Notes: generated by a model from the letters alone, not told the origin. Positions 16,091 to 25,904 are shown, counted from the first letter of the stretch. The stretch is DNA of 64,000 bases from Acidobacteriota bacterium (GCA_011523845.1 WTFV01000199.1:17176-81175), one strand, 5' to 3'. Program-made: numbers and translations.

Positions 16091-18028
16091 CTGACCACGC
16101 CCGACTCGCCGACCGCCGTCTACGACGATCCGGAAGCGGACGTCCCGACCCGCAGGCTGGAGGGGTGGACCGCAAGGCTGGTCACCGTCCTGTCCGCGGG
16201 GCTCTCGCTGTACGCCCTGTACTGGGTGGTCGGCATCGTCCAGCCGCAGATCTACCGGGTCAGCTTTCTCCTCGTCACCCTCGTCCTCACGTTCCTCGTC
16301 TTTCCGGCGCATCGGCGCTGGAGACCGCGCGTCATGTGGCTGGACTGGGCGCTGGGCGCCGCCGCGATCGCGGCGCTGGCGTGGCCGGTCATCGACTTCG
16401 ATCAGTTCGTCTACCGGGCCGCCACGCCGCTGACCGTCGATCTCGTGCTGGGCGTGGTCACGACCCTGCTGGTCCTGGAGGCCACGCGGCGGACGGTCGG
16501 ACCGATCCTGCCGGTGACGGCCGTGGCGTTCCTCCTCTACGGCTACTACGGGCCGTACCTGGAGCTGGTGGGGCTCGAGCTGTTCGCGCACCGCGGCTAC
16601 GACGCCGCGCGCCTGGTCGGCACGCTGTACATGACGCTGGAGGGCATCTTCGGCGTGCCGCTGAACGTGTGCGCGACCTTCATCATCCTGTTCACCATCT
16701 TCGGCGCGATCCTGGCCAAGTCGGGGGCCGGACCGTTCTTCATCAACTGGACGATGGCCGCGTTCGGACGCTCGGAGAGCGGGGCGGGGCCGGGCCGGAC
16801 GGTGACGCTGTCGGGGTTCCTGCTCGGCACGGTGTCGGGCAGCGGCGTCGCGACGACCGTCACCCTGGGTGCGGTGGTCTGGCCGCTGCTCCGGCGCGCG
16901 GGCTTCTCGGCCGAGATCGGCGGCGGCATCCTGTCGGCGAGCGGCATCGGGGCGATCATGGCGCCGCCGATGATGGGGGCCGCCGCGTTCCTCATCGCCG
17001 AGTTCCTGCAGATCACCTATCTGCAGGTGATCGTCATGGCGATCGTTCCCGCCATCCTCTACTACTTCTCCATCGTGCTGATGATCGAGGCGGACTCCCG
17101 CCGGCTCGGCACGAAGGCGGTCACCGTCGACGTCCCGTCGGTCGGCGAGCTGACGCGCCGCTACGGTTACCAGTTTCTGCCCCTGATCTCCATCGTCGTG
17201 CTGCTGGTGAGCGGGATGACGCCGTTCCGGGCCGTCTTCCTGTCGACGCTGCTGGCCGTCGGGCTCAGCTTCATCAGGAGGGAGAACGCGCTCTGGCCGC
17301 GCCGACTGGTGGAGGCGCTCGAGGCGGGCGGGCGCGGCGTGCTGTCGGTCGCGGCGACGACGGCGACGGCGGGGATCATCGTCGGGGTGGTGACGCTGAC
17401 CGGTCTGGGCCTCAAGCTGTCGGGCATCATCGTCGACCTCGCGGGCGGCAACATCTTCCTCACCGTCGTCTACGCCGCCGTGGCGGTCTGGATGCTCGGC
17501 CTCGCCGTCCCGGTCACCGCCTCCTACATCATCGCGGCGGTCATGATCGCCCCGGCGCTGACCCTGGTCGGCGTACCCGACTTCGCCGCCCACATGTTCA
17601 TCTTCTACTACGCGGTGCTCTCCGAGGTCAGCCCGCCGACGGCGCTCTCGCCGTTCGCGGCGGCGGCCATCACCGGCGGCAACCCGTTCCAGACGATGAT
17701 GCTGACCTGGAAGTACACGCTGCCGGCGTTCCTGGTGCCGTTCGCGTTCACGGTCAGCCCGGAAGGGGCCGGCGTGCTGCTGCAGGCGCCGCTACCCGAC
17801 ATCGTCCGGACCGTCGGCACCGCCGCGGTCGGCGTAAGCGCCCTGGCCATGGGGCTCGGCGGCTGGCTGCGGCAGGCCGCCAACCCGGTCGAACGGGTTG
17901 CAGCCGTCGCCGGCGGCCTGCTCCTCTTCTACGCGACGACCGTCACGGATATCATGGGATTGGTGCTGTTCGGCGCGGCCATCGCGCTCCATCTGGTTCG
18001 AACGCGCAGGCAGGAATCTGCGCCGTAG
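16091..18028 (+). CDS. TRAP transporter permease, 4TM/12TM fusion (DctQM type)
   Basis: About 645 residues with roughly 16-18 hydrophobic segments. An N-terminal DctQ-like four-helix part is followed by the DctM-like large subunit (GTVSGSGVATTVTLGAV, GIGAIMAPPMMGAAAFLIAEF, FFYYAVLSEVSPPTALSPF). It uses a Na+ or H+ gradient to import the ligand bound by the TAXI protein. The start is unsettled: coding signal, including most of TM1, extends upstream of the first GTG (16226), and the best candidate is a CTG at 16091 preceded by GGGAG. No ATG, GTG or TTG lies between the stop at 16025 and 16226 in this frame. Confidence 0.85.
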   Translation: MTTPDSPTAVYDDPEADVPTRRLEGWTARLVTVLSAGLSLYALYWVVGIVQPQIYRVSFLLVTLVLTFLVFPAHRRWRPRVMWLDWALGAAAIAALAWPVIDFDQFVYRAATPLTVDLVLGVVTTLLVLEATRRTVGPILPVTAVAFLLYGYYGPYLELVGLELFAHRGYDAARLVGTLYMTLEGIFGVPLNVCATFIILFTIFGAILAKSGAGPFFINWTMAAFGRSESGAGPGRTVTLSGFLLGTVSGSGVATTVTLGAVVWPLLRRAGFSAEIGGGILSASGIGAIMAPPMMGAAAFLIAEFLQITYLQVIVMAIVPAILYYFSIVLMIEADSRRLGTKAVTVDVPSVGELTRRYGYQFLPLISIVVLLVSGMTPFRAVFLSTLLAVGLSFIRRENALWPRRLVEALEAGGRGVLSVAATTATAGIIVGVVTLTGLGLKLSGIIVDLAGGNIFLTVVYAAVAVWMLGLAVPVTASYIIAAVMIAPALTLVGVPDFAAHMFIFYYAVLSEVSPPTALSPFAAAAITGGNPFQTMMLTWKYTLPAFLVPFAFTVSPEGAGVLLQAPLPDIVRTVGTAAVGVSALAMGLGGWLRQAANPVERVAAVAGGLLLFYATTVTDIMGLVLFGAAIALHLVRTRRQESAP

Positions 18029-18100
18029 AAACGGCGTAGACTCCTGGAGAGGGTTGGTTGGGCGGCAATCGGAGCCGAAGGCGACGATTGCCGGGCCAGG
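18021..18100. repeat. hairpin repeat overlapping the TRAP permease stop codon
   Basis: Two stem-loops follow each other: CGCCGT-AGAA-ACGGCG (18021-18036), which contains the permease TAG stop, and GGCAATCG/CGATTGCC (18064-18092). Between them lie AGACTCCTGG and GGTTGGGCGG. The second hairpin is a diverged copy of the elements at 1-142. A transcription-terminating or mRNA-protecting role is possible. Confidence 0.65.
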
Positions 18101-18125
18101 TCACTGAAGGTCGAGGGAAAACGCC

Positions 18126-19424
18126 ATGAGATCAAGAATTCGCCTGACGGCGCTCGCCGTCGTGTTCGCGCTGCTGTTCGTTCCGCAGTCCCTGGTCGCC
18201 CAGGGACTCGTCCGCGTCACGCCGGAAGAGGTCGGGATGTCGTCGGAGCGGCTCGACCGCCTGAGCCTGGCGCTCGAGAGCTACGTCGACGAGGGCCGGC
18301 TGGCCGGGGCGGTCACCATCGTGGTGCGCAAGGGCAGGATCGCCTACCGCGAGGGAATAGGCTACCGCGACGTCGAGGCCCAGGCCCCGATGCCGTCCGA
18401 CGGGATCTTCCGCATCGCGTCGCAGACGAAGGCGCTCGCCAGCGTGGGGGTCATGCTGCTGCAGGAGGAGGGCAAGCTGCTGATCACCGACCCGGTCGGC
18501 AAGTACCTGCCGGCGTTCGCCGAGACCACCGTCGCCGAGCCGAACGACGAGGGCGGCTACGACGTGGTGCCGGCGCGACGCCCGATCACCATCCGCGATC
18601 TGCTGACGCACACCGCCGGCATCAGCTACGGCATGGGCCTGCTGGCCAACCGCGGGCCGGCCGCCGACGCGTGGGCGGAGGCGGGCATCACCGGCTGGTA
18701 CTTCGCCGACCGCGACGAGACGGTGGGCGAGACGATGGCGCGCCTGGCGAAGCTGCCGATGGACGAACATCCCGGCGAGCGCTGGATCTACGGCTACAAC
18801 ACCGACATCCTGGGCGCGATGATCGAAGAGATCAGCGGCCAGACCCTCGGCGACTTCCTGAAGCAGCGGCTGTTCGACCCGCTCGGCATGACCGACACGC
18901 ACTTCTTCCTGCCCGACAGCAAGCTGGGCCGTCTGGCCACGGTCTATTCGTCCGTCGGCGACGGGAGCAGCTTCGAGCGGGCGCCCGACCCAGGCCACAT
19001 GGTCGGCCAGGGACACTACGTGAACGGCCCGCGCAAGGCCTTCTCGGCGGGCGCCGGCGTGCTGTCGACCGCCACCGACTACGCCACGTTCCTGCAGATG
19101 ATGCTCAACGGCGGCGAGCTCGACGGCACGCGCATCCTCTCGCGCAAGACGGTCGAGTCGATGATCAGCGACCACCTGGGCGACATCGCGTTCCGTGACG
19201 GCCAGGGCTTCGGCCTCGGGTTCTCGATCACGCACGACCCGGCCGCCGGCGGCCTGCCCGGCTCGGTCGGCGAGTTCGCCTGGGCCGGCGCCTACCACTC
19301 CGTCTACTGGGTCGACCCCAGGGAGGAGATGGTCGTGGTCTACCTGACGCAGATCATCCCGGCCATCAACCTGGACGACCAGCAGAAGGTGCGGTCGCTG
19401 GTCTACCAGGCGATCGTCGACTGA
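18126..19424 (+). CDS. serine hydrolase, beta-lactamase class C / penicillin-binding family
   Basis: A 432-residue secreted enzyme with a signal peptide (LAVVFALLFVPQSLVAQ). It has the SxxK motif in RIASQTKALAS (S99, K102), the second motif YGYNTD, and a C-terminal strand in WAGAYHSVYWVD that stands where KTG or HxG is expected. Family members include esterases, D-aminopeptidases and class C beta-lactamases; nothing points to drug hydrolysis. It follows the hairpin repeat by 26 bp and appears to be a single-gene unit. Confidence 0.88.
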   Translation: MRSRIRLTALAVVFALLFVPQSLVAQGLVRVTPEEVGMSSERLDRLSLALESYVDEGRLAGAVTIVVRKGRIAYREGIGYRDVEAQAPMPSDGIFRIASQTKALASVGVMLLQEEGKLLITDPVGKYLPAFAETTVAEPNDEGGYDVVPARRPITIRDLLTHTAGISYGMGLLANRGPAADAWAEAGITGWYFADRDETVGETMARLAKLPMDEHPGERWIYGYNTDILGAMIEEISGQTLGDFLKQRLFDPLGMTDTHFFLPDSKLGRLATVYSSVGDGSSFERAPDPGHMVGQGHYVNGPRKAFSAGAGVLSTATDYATFLQMMLNGGELDGTRILSRKTVESMISDHLGDIAFRDGQGFGLGFSITHDPAAGGLPGSVGEFAWAGAYHSVYWVDPREEMVVVYLTQIIPAINLDDQQKVRSLVYQAIVD

Positions 19425-19469
19425 GGCATCGTGAAGTCGGGGCGGCCGGCGGATCCGCCGCCTCGACCC

Positions 19470-19676
19470 CTCACGATGAGCAGGTGCCGCGGCCGGCTCC
19501 GGATGGACATCGGCCGCGCCACGGTCGACCGCCGGATCATCTCACGATGAGCAGGTGCCGCGGCCGGCTCCGGATGCGGTTCGGCGGGGCGGCTGTTCGC
19601 CGGCACTGTATCGACGTCGGCACGTGTTGCCCACATGACCGCGATGCGGTTCGGCGGGGCGGCTGTTCGCCGGCAC
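19470..19676. repeat. interleaved direct repeats in an intergenic region
   Basis: A 36-bp unit (CTCACGATGAGCAGGTGCCG...) occurs at 19470-19505 and 19541-19576. A 34-bp unit (GATGCGGTTCGGCGGGGCGG...) occurs at 19573-19606 and 19643-19676. The 387-bp gap 19425-19810 between the serine hydrolase and ferritin-like gene holds these repeats and no convincing gene. Confidence 0.75.
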
Positions 19677-19810
19677 CGTGGACCTCACGATGACCAATGC
19701 CTCGGCCGGCCCTCGACGCAGGGACGGTCAGGCGCCGGTGCTCTCGGCGACGTCAATCGGGCGGTCGCCGACGGCAGCGGACCTCGGCACCTGAAGCGAA
19801 GGGAGCAACG

Positions 19811-20236
19811 TTGACCAAGGACGAGCTGATCGACAAGCTCAACGGAGACCTCGCCGACGAGCTCGGCGCCATCATCCAGTACGTCGTCTACGCCGCCCGC
19901 GCCACGGGTCCATACCGGCCCCAGCTCTCCCAGTTCTTCCTGGCCGAGGTCGCCGACGAGCAGTTGCACGCGCAGTTCCTCGCCAACAAGATCGTCTCGC
20001 TCGGCGGCAAGCCGACCACCGTCCCCCGCGAGGTCGCTCTCCCCGAGGGCAACCGCGCCATGCTCGAAGCGGTGGTGGAGGCCGAAACGCACGCGATGAA
20101 GGGCTACACCGCGCGGGCGCAGGAGGCCGAGGCGTACGGCGACAAGGGCCTCGCCGTGCAGCTCGAGGACTTCATCCGCGACGAGAGCAGCCACCTGGAG
20201 GAGACCGAGCGCATCCTGCGCGACTGGCCGCTGTAG
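19811..20236 (+). CDS. ferritin-like (bacterioferritin/rubrerythrin-type) protein
   Basis: A 141-residue four-helix protein. Carboxylate and His ligands of a di-iron site are visible in the usual order: DELGAIIQY in helix 1, EVADEQLHAQF in helix 2 (ExxH), EAETHAMKGY in helix 3 and RDESSHLEETERIL in helix 4 (ExxH-type). Relatives store iron or detoxify peroxide in the cytoplasm. The TTG at 19811 is preferred because GGGAG lies 6 nt upstream and the fold starts there; the longer in-frame ATG at 19697 would include low-complexity repeat sequence. Confidence 0.8.
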   Translation: MTKDELIDKLNGDLADELGAIIQYVVYAARATGPYRPQLSQFFLAEVADEQLHAQFLANKIVSLGGKPTTVPREVALPEGNRAMLEAVVEAETHAMKGYTARAQEAEAYGDKGLAVQLEDFIRDESSHLEETERILRDWPL

Positions 20237-20282
20237 GGCGCTATTTCCTCGCGGGGCCGGATGCCCGGTTCGAGCGCGCCAG

Positions 20283-20369
20283 CGGCTGATTGCCGGTTTC
20301 AGGCGCGGCTGATTGCCGGTTTCAGGCGCGGCCGATTGCCGGTTTCAGGCGCGGCCGATTGCTGGTTTC
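20283..20369. repeat. tandem 23-bp repeat, about 3.8 units
   Basis: The unit GGCTGATTGCCGGTTTCAGG plus CGC repeats without spacer; the last two units have GGCCGATTG. It lies between the ferritin-like gene and the vapBC promoter. Absence of unique spacers excludes a CRISPR array. Confidence 0.85.
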
Positions 20370-20439
20370 GACGCGTCGCAGCACGCGCCCGGCCCGGTCA
20401 CGCTTCACCGTGTACCTACAGCGCATATATACTTGAAGG

Positions 20440-20697
20440 GTGGCCTCTGAATACCGCGCCAAGCTCTTCTGGACCGGCGGCAGCCAAGCGGTTCGACTTC
20501 CCAGGGAATGCCGTTTCCCGCGCGACGCCGCCGAAGTGATCGCCCGCCGGGATGGGGACCGTATCGTGCTGGAGCCGTCGGACGAGTGGCCGCAGGCGGT
20601 GCTCGACTGCATCGGGAGGCTCGATGATGATCTGCCGCGTCTGGATCAGACGCCAATCACCGAGTCTCGCGATCCCTTCGGAGACCGCGACGAATGA
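20440..20697 (+). CDS. vapB: antitoxin, VapB type (SpoVT/AbrB fold)
   Basis: The 85-residue protein has the swapped-hairpin AbrB pattern: AKLFWTGGSQAVRLPRECRF, then GDRIVLEPSDEW. The C-terminal acidic tail (DPFGDRDE) would occupy the PIN toxin's active site. The GTG start at 20440 has GAAGGG just upstream, and an AT-rich GCATATATACTT stretch about 10 bp further back is the likely promoter. Its stop overlaps the toxin start (ATGA). Confidence 0.88.
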   Translation: MASEYRAKLFWTGGSQAVRLPRECRFPRDAAEVIARRDGDRIVLEPSDEWPQAVLDCIGRLDDDLPRLDQTPITESRDPFGDRDE

Positions 20698-21089
20698 CGT
20701 TCATGCTCGACACGGACACGGTGAGCTTGATCCTGCGCGACGAGGGCGAGACGGCGACTCGCTTTCGAGCGACGCCCCGACACGAGACGTGCCTCAGCTC
20801 GCTGACCCTGGGTGAGTTGCGGCGCGGCGTCGCCCTGCGCCAATCACGCCGGCTTGCGGCGCTCGTCGACACTTTCGTGTCCGCCATCCGGATCGCGTCG
20901 TTCGGCGCGGAGGCAGCCGGGCGGTTCGGAACGCTTGCCGCGAGCCTGTCGCGCCGGGGCGTTCCGATTGGCGTCTTCGATACCCTGATCGCAGCGCATG
21001 CGCTCGCCGTCGGCGCGGTCATCGTGACCCACAACCGCCGCCACTTCGACCGCGTCGACGGTCTCGAGGTCGTCGACTGGCACCGTTGA
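20694..21089 (+). CDS. vapC: VapC-type PIN-domain ribonuclease toxin
   Basis: A 131-residue PIN protein. The acidic metal-binding residues are in MLDTDTVSLI (first Asp), TLGELRRGV (Glu), GVFDTLIAAHA (Asp) and VTHNRRHF near the end. VapC toxins cut specific tRNAs or rRNA with Mg2+ and are blocked by VapB. The ATG overlaps the vapB stop by 4 nt. All four catalytic positions are intact. Confidence 0.92.
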   Translation: MTFMLDTDTVSLILRDEGETATRFRATPRHETCLSSLTLGELRRGVALRQSRRLAALVDTFVSAIRIASFGAEAAGRFGTLAASLSRRGVPIGVFDTLIAAHALAVGAVIVTHNRRHFDRVDGLEVVDWHR

Positions 21090-21106
21090 GCGCCGGTACG
21101 GCGTAG

Positions 21107-22786
<1,680 letters not shown>

Positions 22787-22800
22787 GATCCTCCGATCCT

Positions 22801-22975
22801 AGCAGCCCGCGGCGAAAGCCCCGCTGCATTCGAGCAACGGCGCATCCCGCGTGGACGGCTTCGCTCCTCGGACGAACAGACCCAATGTGCTTTCCTCGTC
22901 GCGCCTTGCCACGTGGGCCTCGCCGGTTGCAGTGCTACGGGGAGGCTCCGCCGCAGACTGCCCCATTGCCAACGC
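22801..22975. repeat. dispersed repeat family A, reverse orientation
   Basis: Read on the minus strand, this holds the two family A blocks: the half with CGAATGCAGCGGGGCTTTCG, and a diverged first half near 22890-22930 (CGAGGCCCACGTGGCAAGG). It also carries CGCCGCAGACTGCC, close to the gene-end core. It fills the space between divergent ettA and the metallo-beta-lactamase gene. Confidence 0.6.
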
Positions 22976-23014
22976 CGGGCGCGGCGTCCGACAATGGCGC
23001 GCAGGAGGTGTTCC

Positions 23015-24094
23015 ATGCGCGCTATCGCATCCCTGCTGCTCTGTCTCGCACTCGCCGCGGCGGCGGCGGCCGCCCAGGACGGATCGGACAACACGCTCGA
23101 CATCTACATGGTCGACGTGGAGGGGGGCGAGGCCACGCTCTTTGTGGCGCCGTCCGGGGAGTCGATGCTCGTCGACACCGGCTGGCCCGGTCTCGACGGA
23201 CGCGACGCCGACCGCATCGCGGCGGCGGCGGCCGACGCCGGCGTGAGGCAGATCGACTACCTGATCGTGACCCACTTCCACGGCGACCACATGGGCGGCG
23301 CGCTGCAGCTCGCCGAGCGGCTGCCCATCCGCAACTTCATCGACCACGGGACCACGGTAGACGAGGGCGAGAACCGCCTCGCAGCTTTCCGTCTCTACAC
23401 GGACCTGCGCAGCGGCGGCGCACACCGCGTGGTGGCCCCCGGCGACCGCCTGCCGGTCGGCGACCTCGACGTCGTGATCATCGCCTCGGGCGGCGCCGTG
23501 CTCGACGCGCCGCTCGAAGGAGCGGGCGGCGCCAACCCCTACTGCGAGGGCTTCACCTTCCACGGCGAGGAAATCACCAGCCGCTACGGCAACGCCGAGG
23601 ACGATCAGTCGATCAGCACCTTCGTCGGCTTCGGCGCCTTCCGCAGCGTCATCATGGGCGACCTGAACTGGAACAAGGAACACCCGCTGATGTGCCCGAC
23701 CGACAACATCGGCCCGATCGATCTGTACCTGGTCTCGCATCACGGCTCCGAGACCTCCGGCTCGGAGGCGCTGGTGCACGCCATCGCGCCGCGGGCGGCG
23801 ATCATGAACAACGGCCCGCGCAAGGGCGGCGCGGTGCAGACGTTCGAGATCCTGGCGGCCGCCGACAATCCGCCGGACCTCTGGCAGAACCACTACTCCA
23901 TCCCCGGCGGCGAGACGCACAACCGGCCGGAGCAGTTCATCGCCAACCTGGAAGAGGACACCGAGCTGGCCGACGGCCGCAGGTTGCACATGGGCACGTC
24001 GCACTGGATCCACGTCTCGGCCCGCCGGGACGGCTCGTTCACGGTGACGAACAGCCGCAACGGGTTCAGCAGGACCTACGGGCCGCGGCGGTAG
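23015..24094 (+). CDS. secreted metallo-beta-lactamase-fold hydrolase
   Basis: A 359-residue protein with a signal peptide (SLLLCLALAAAAAAAQ). The metal site HFHGDH (H87, H89, D91, H92) is followed by VIMGDLNWN (bridging Asp) and SHHGSE (late His), in the order of ComEC/Rec2-like metallo-beta-lactamase domains. No ComEC membrane part is present. The substrate could be a phosphodiester or ester. The ATG is preceded by CAGGAGGTG, a strong ribosome site; earlier in-frame starts run through the repeat. Confidence 0.88.
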   Translation: MRAIASLLLCLALAAAAAAAQDGSDNTLDIYMVDVEGGEATLFVAPSGESMLVDTGWPGLDGRDADRIAAAAADAGVRQIDYLIVTHFHGDHMGGALQLAERLPIRNFIDHGTTVDEGENRLAAFRLYTDLRSGGAHRVVAPGDRLPVGDLDVVIIASGGAVLDAPLEGAGGANPYCEGFTFHGEEITSRYGNAEDDQSISTFVGFGAFRSVIMGDLNWNKEHPLMCPTDNIGPIDLYLVSHHGSETSGSEALVHAIAPRAAIMNNGPRKGGAVQTFEILAAADNPPDLWQNHYSIPGGETHNRPEQFIANLEEDTELADGRRLHMGTSHWIHVSARRDGSFTVTNSRNGFSRTYGPRR

Positions 24095-24141
24095 TCGGGG
24101 CGCGCCGGAGCACACCGGCGCCACGGCGCCACGGATTGCTC

Positions 24142-24330
24142 ATGACGGGGCGCACCGGCCGCGATGCGAATCGCCGCGCGACGGGAATGCTGGACACCGC
24201 GCGCCTGGTTTCGGCATCCTCAAGAGTGATCGCTGGCAGAAACGGAGTCCTGGTCATGACAGGTGCGACCGACGCGACGCGAAACGCCGTGTGGCAGGAG
24301 ATGCTGGACACCGCGCGTCTGGTTCGGTAC
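24142..24330. repeat. partial duplication of the 5' end of the SLATT-like gene
   Basis: A segment beginning ATGACGGGGCGCACC at 24142 and one beginning ATGACAGGTGCGACC at 24256 are related. Both place ATGCTGGACACCGCGCG exactly 45 nt after the first A. The 114-bp offset keeps frame, so the frame is open from 24142 to 24765. The upstream copy seems a decayed duplicate of the gene start. Confidence 0.7.
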
Positions 24331-24765
24331 TACGGGCGGATGGCCAGTGGGCAGCAACGCAGAAACTCCTGCGTTCGGCTGGTACTCCTGGCATCGGCAA
24401 CGGCCGGCGTCGCGGCAGCCTTCGACGCGTTGCCGGAGGCGGTCCAAGCCCTGTCCAGCGCCGTCGTCGCCGTTCTCGTTGCGCTGGACTTCGTAGCGGA
24501 CCATGCGAACAAGGCGGCCGTGCTGGACGCCATCAAATGTGAGTGCAGCGACGTGCAGGACGAGCTGGCCGTCTTGTGGGGCGACGTCCAAACCGACTCG
24601 ATCCACGATGACGACGCGCGACGGAATCTCGCGGAACTGGCGCGTCGGTTGACTCGTGCGACGAGCCGCGCCGGGAGCGCACGTGTCTCGGAAAACGAAC
24701 GGCTGAACGTCAGTTGCGCAAAGGACGCCTACAAGGCCATGGCAGATCAATATGCCGTCGGATAA
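24256..24765 (+). CDS. two-TM membrane protein with SLATT-like architecture
   Basis: A 169-residue protein. A short amphipathic helix (EMLDTARLVRYYGRMASGQQ) precedes two close hydrophobic helices (SCVRLVLLASATAGVAAAF and ALSSAVVAVLVALDFV), then a long cytoplasmic helical region ending AKDAYKAMADQYAVG. Helix, two TMs and long helix is the arrangement of SLATT proteins, thought to form pores in nucleotide-signalling defence systems; no sensor or nucleotidyltransferase is adjacent. The ATG at 24256 has GGAG upstream; the in-frame ATG at 24142 would add the duplicated 38 residues. It overlaps the proline-rich gene downstream. Confidence 0.6.
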   Translation: MTGATDATRNAVWQEMLDTARLVRYYGRMASGQQRRNSCVRLVLLASATAGVAAAFDALPEAVQALSSAVVAVLVALDFVADHANKAAVLDAIKCECSDVQDELAVLWGDVQTDSIHDDDARRNLAELARRLTRATSRAGSARVSENERLNVSCAKDAYKAMADQYAVG

Positions 24766-24877
24766 CGAGTCGCCCGACCACCGGGCCGGAGGGGCGACTC
24801 CGCCGCGTCCCAATCCCGATCAAGTCAAGCCGCCACCTCCCCCGCCGAGACCCCCGAAGCCCGCCAAGTCCAACTGA
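24752..24877 (+). CDS. proline-rich microprotein overlapping the SLATT-like gene
   Basis: A 41-residue frame starting MPSDNESPDHRAGGATP and ending in a Pro/Lys-rich tail (PPPPPPRPPKPAKSN). Its ATG lies inside the last codons of the two-TM gene, overlapping by 14 nt in another frame, a layout typical of coupled translation. It has no membrane segment. The polyproline tail may bind a partner or the membrane protein. Function is unknown; coding is inferred from position and composition. Confidence 0.5.
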   Translation: MPSDNESPDHRAGGATPPRPNPDQVKPPPPPPRPPKPAKSN

Positions 24878-24988
24878 GTCCGGCCCGCAGGATGTAGCCG
24901 TACGCTGCCGCTCTCGTAGTCCAGCCCGCCGTCGCCATCCTTCAACAACCGCGGCCCGCCTGCCAGAAACCGACGGCGGCCCGTTCGG

Positions 24989-25831
24989 TCAACCCCCGTC
25001 GCGCTCCAGGCGTTCCTGCAGCCGCGCGAGGGCGTCCTGCGTGCGGGTCAGCTCCGCCAGCAGCTCGTCGCGCGTCGGCGGGGCCTGCAGGTCGTGCAGC
25101 CGCTCCTGCTTCGCCTCGTCCAGGCTGTTGATCACCACGGCGATGAACAGGTTGATGACGACGAAGGTGCCCACGACGACGAAGCTCACGAAGTAGGCCC
25201 ACGCCCACCAATGGTGCTCGAGCGCGGCGTACATGATGTCGGTCCAGTCCTCCAGGGTGACGATGCGGAAGAGGGACAGGAGCGCGATGCCGAGCGTGCG
25301 CCAGTGCGTCGGGTCGATCTCGTGGAACAGGTGGTAGCCGGCGACGCCGTAGACGTAGAAGACGATCGACATCAGCGCCAGCACGTTGAACATGCCGGGC
25401 ACCGACCGGATCAGGGTGGCGACGATCAGCCGCAGCCCGGGCAGTGCCGACACCAGGCGCAGCACCCGGAACAGGCGGGCCAGGCGAGCCAGCGTCGCCA
25501 GCTCGCCGGTGTTCGGCAGCAGGCTGACGACGATGACGGTGAAGTCGAAGACGTTCCAGCCGTCCTTGAAGTAGTTCTCGACGCGCGGCCACCGGGCCGC
25601 CATCTTGATCAGCGCCTCGACCACGAAGATGGCCAGGAAGGTCTGGCTGGCGGTCTCGAACAGGGCGCCGTAGACCGCCGACAGCGAAGCGGAGGTATCG
25701 AGACCGATGACGACCGCGTTGGCGGCGATGACGGCGGTGACGCCGTGCCGGAACCAGGCGGCCGCGACCGCACGGTCGGCCCAGGCGACGAAGGGGCTGG
25801 CGGAACGGAGAGGGCCGTCGGTGGAGCTCAC
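24989..25831 (-). CDS. voltage-gated cation channel, bacterial Nav/Cav type
   Basis: A 280-residue single-repeat channel subunit: S1-S4 voltage sensor, S5-P-S6 pore and a C-terminal coiled coil (DELLAELTRTQDALARLQER). S4 carries arginines every third position (RLARLFRVLRLV). The filter is T192-L-E-D-W-T-D198, where the Na+ channels NaChBac and NavAb have TLESW. Added acids at the Ser and last positions resemble Ca2+-selective variants, so Ca2+ permeation is possible. It would assemble as a homotetramer in the inner membrane. Confidence 0.9.
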   Translation of the reverse strand: MSSTDGPLRSASPFVAWADRAVAAAWFRHGVTAVIAANAVVIGLDTSASLSAVYGALFETASQTFLAIFVVEALIKMAARWPRVENYFKDGWNVFDFTVIVVSLLPNTGELATLARLARLFRVLRLVSALPGLRLIVATLIRSVPGMFNVLALMSIVFYVYGVAGYHLFHEIDPTHWRTLGIALLSLFRIVTLEDWTDIMYAALEHHWWAWAYFVSFVVVGTFVVINLFIAVVINSLDEAKQERLHDLQAPPTRDELLAELTRTQDALARLQERLERDGG

Positions 25832-25904
25832 GAGGCGACGCTCCGGCGTGCGAGCGGTCGGAACACGGGACGACGCGATCTGCTCGGGCGTGAAGGCGGC
25901 GACG

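Noticed and set aside
14830..16098. Minus-strand frame opposite the TAXI protein
   Set aside because: Repetitive Val/Asp/Arg-rich translation, shadow of the plus-strand gene.
18045..18120. Riboswitch before the serine hydrolase
   Set aside because: The hairpin does not match any riboswitch consensus I know, and related copies occur elsewhere outside leaders.
18126..19424. Antibiotic-resistance beta-lactamase
   Set aside because: The SxxK motif is shared by many esterases and peptidases of this family, and nothing specific to drug hydrolysis is seen.
20283..20369. Short CRISPR array
   Set aside because: Units of 23 bp are contiguous with no unique spacers and no cas genes nearby.
23015..24094. 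ComEC DNA-uptake gene
   Set aside because: Only the metallo-beta-lactamase part is present; the membrane competence domain is absent and a signal peptide precedes it.
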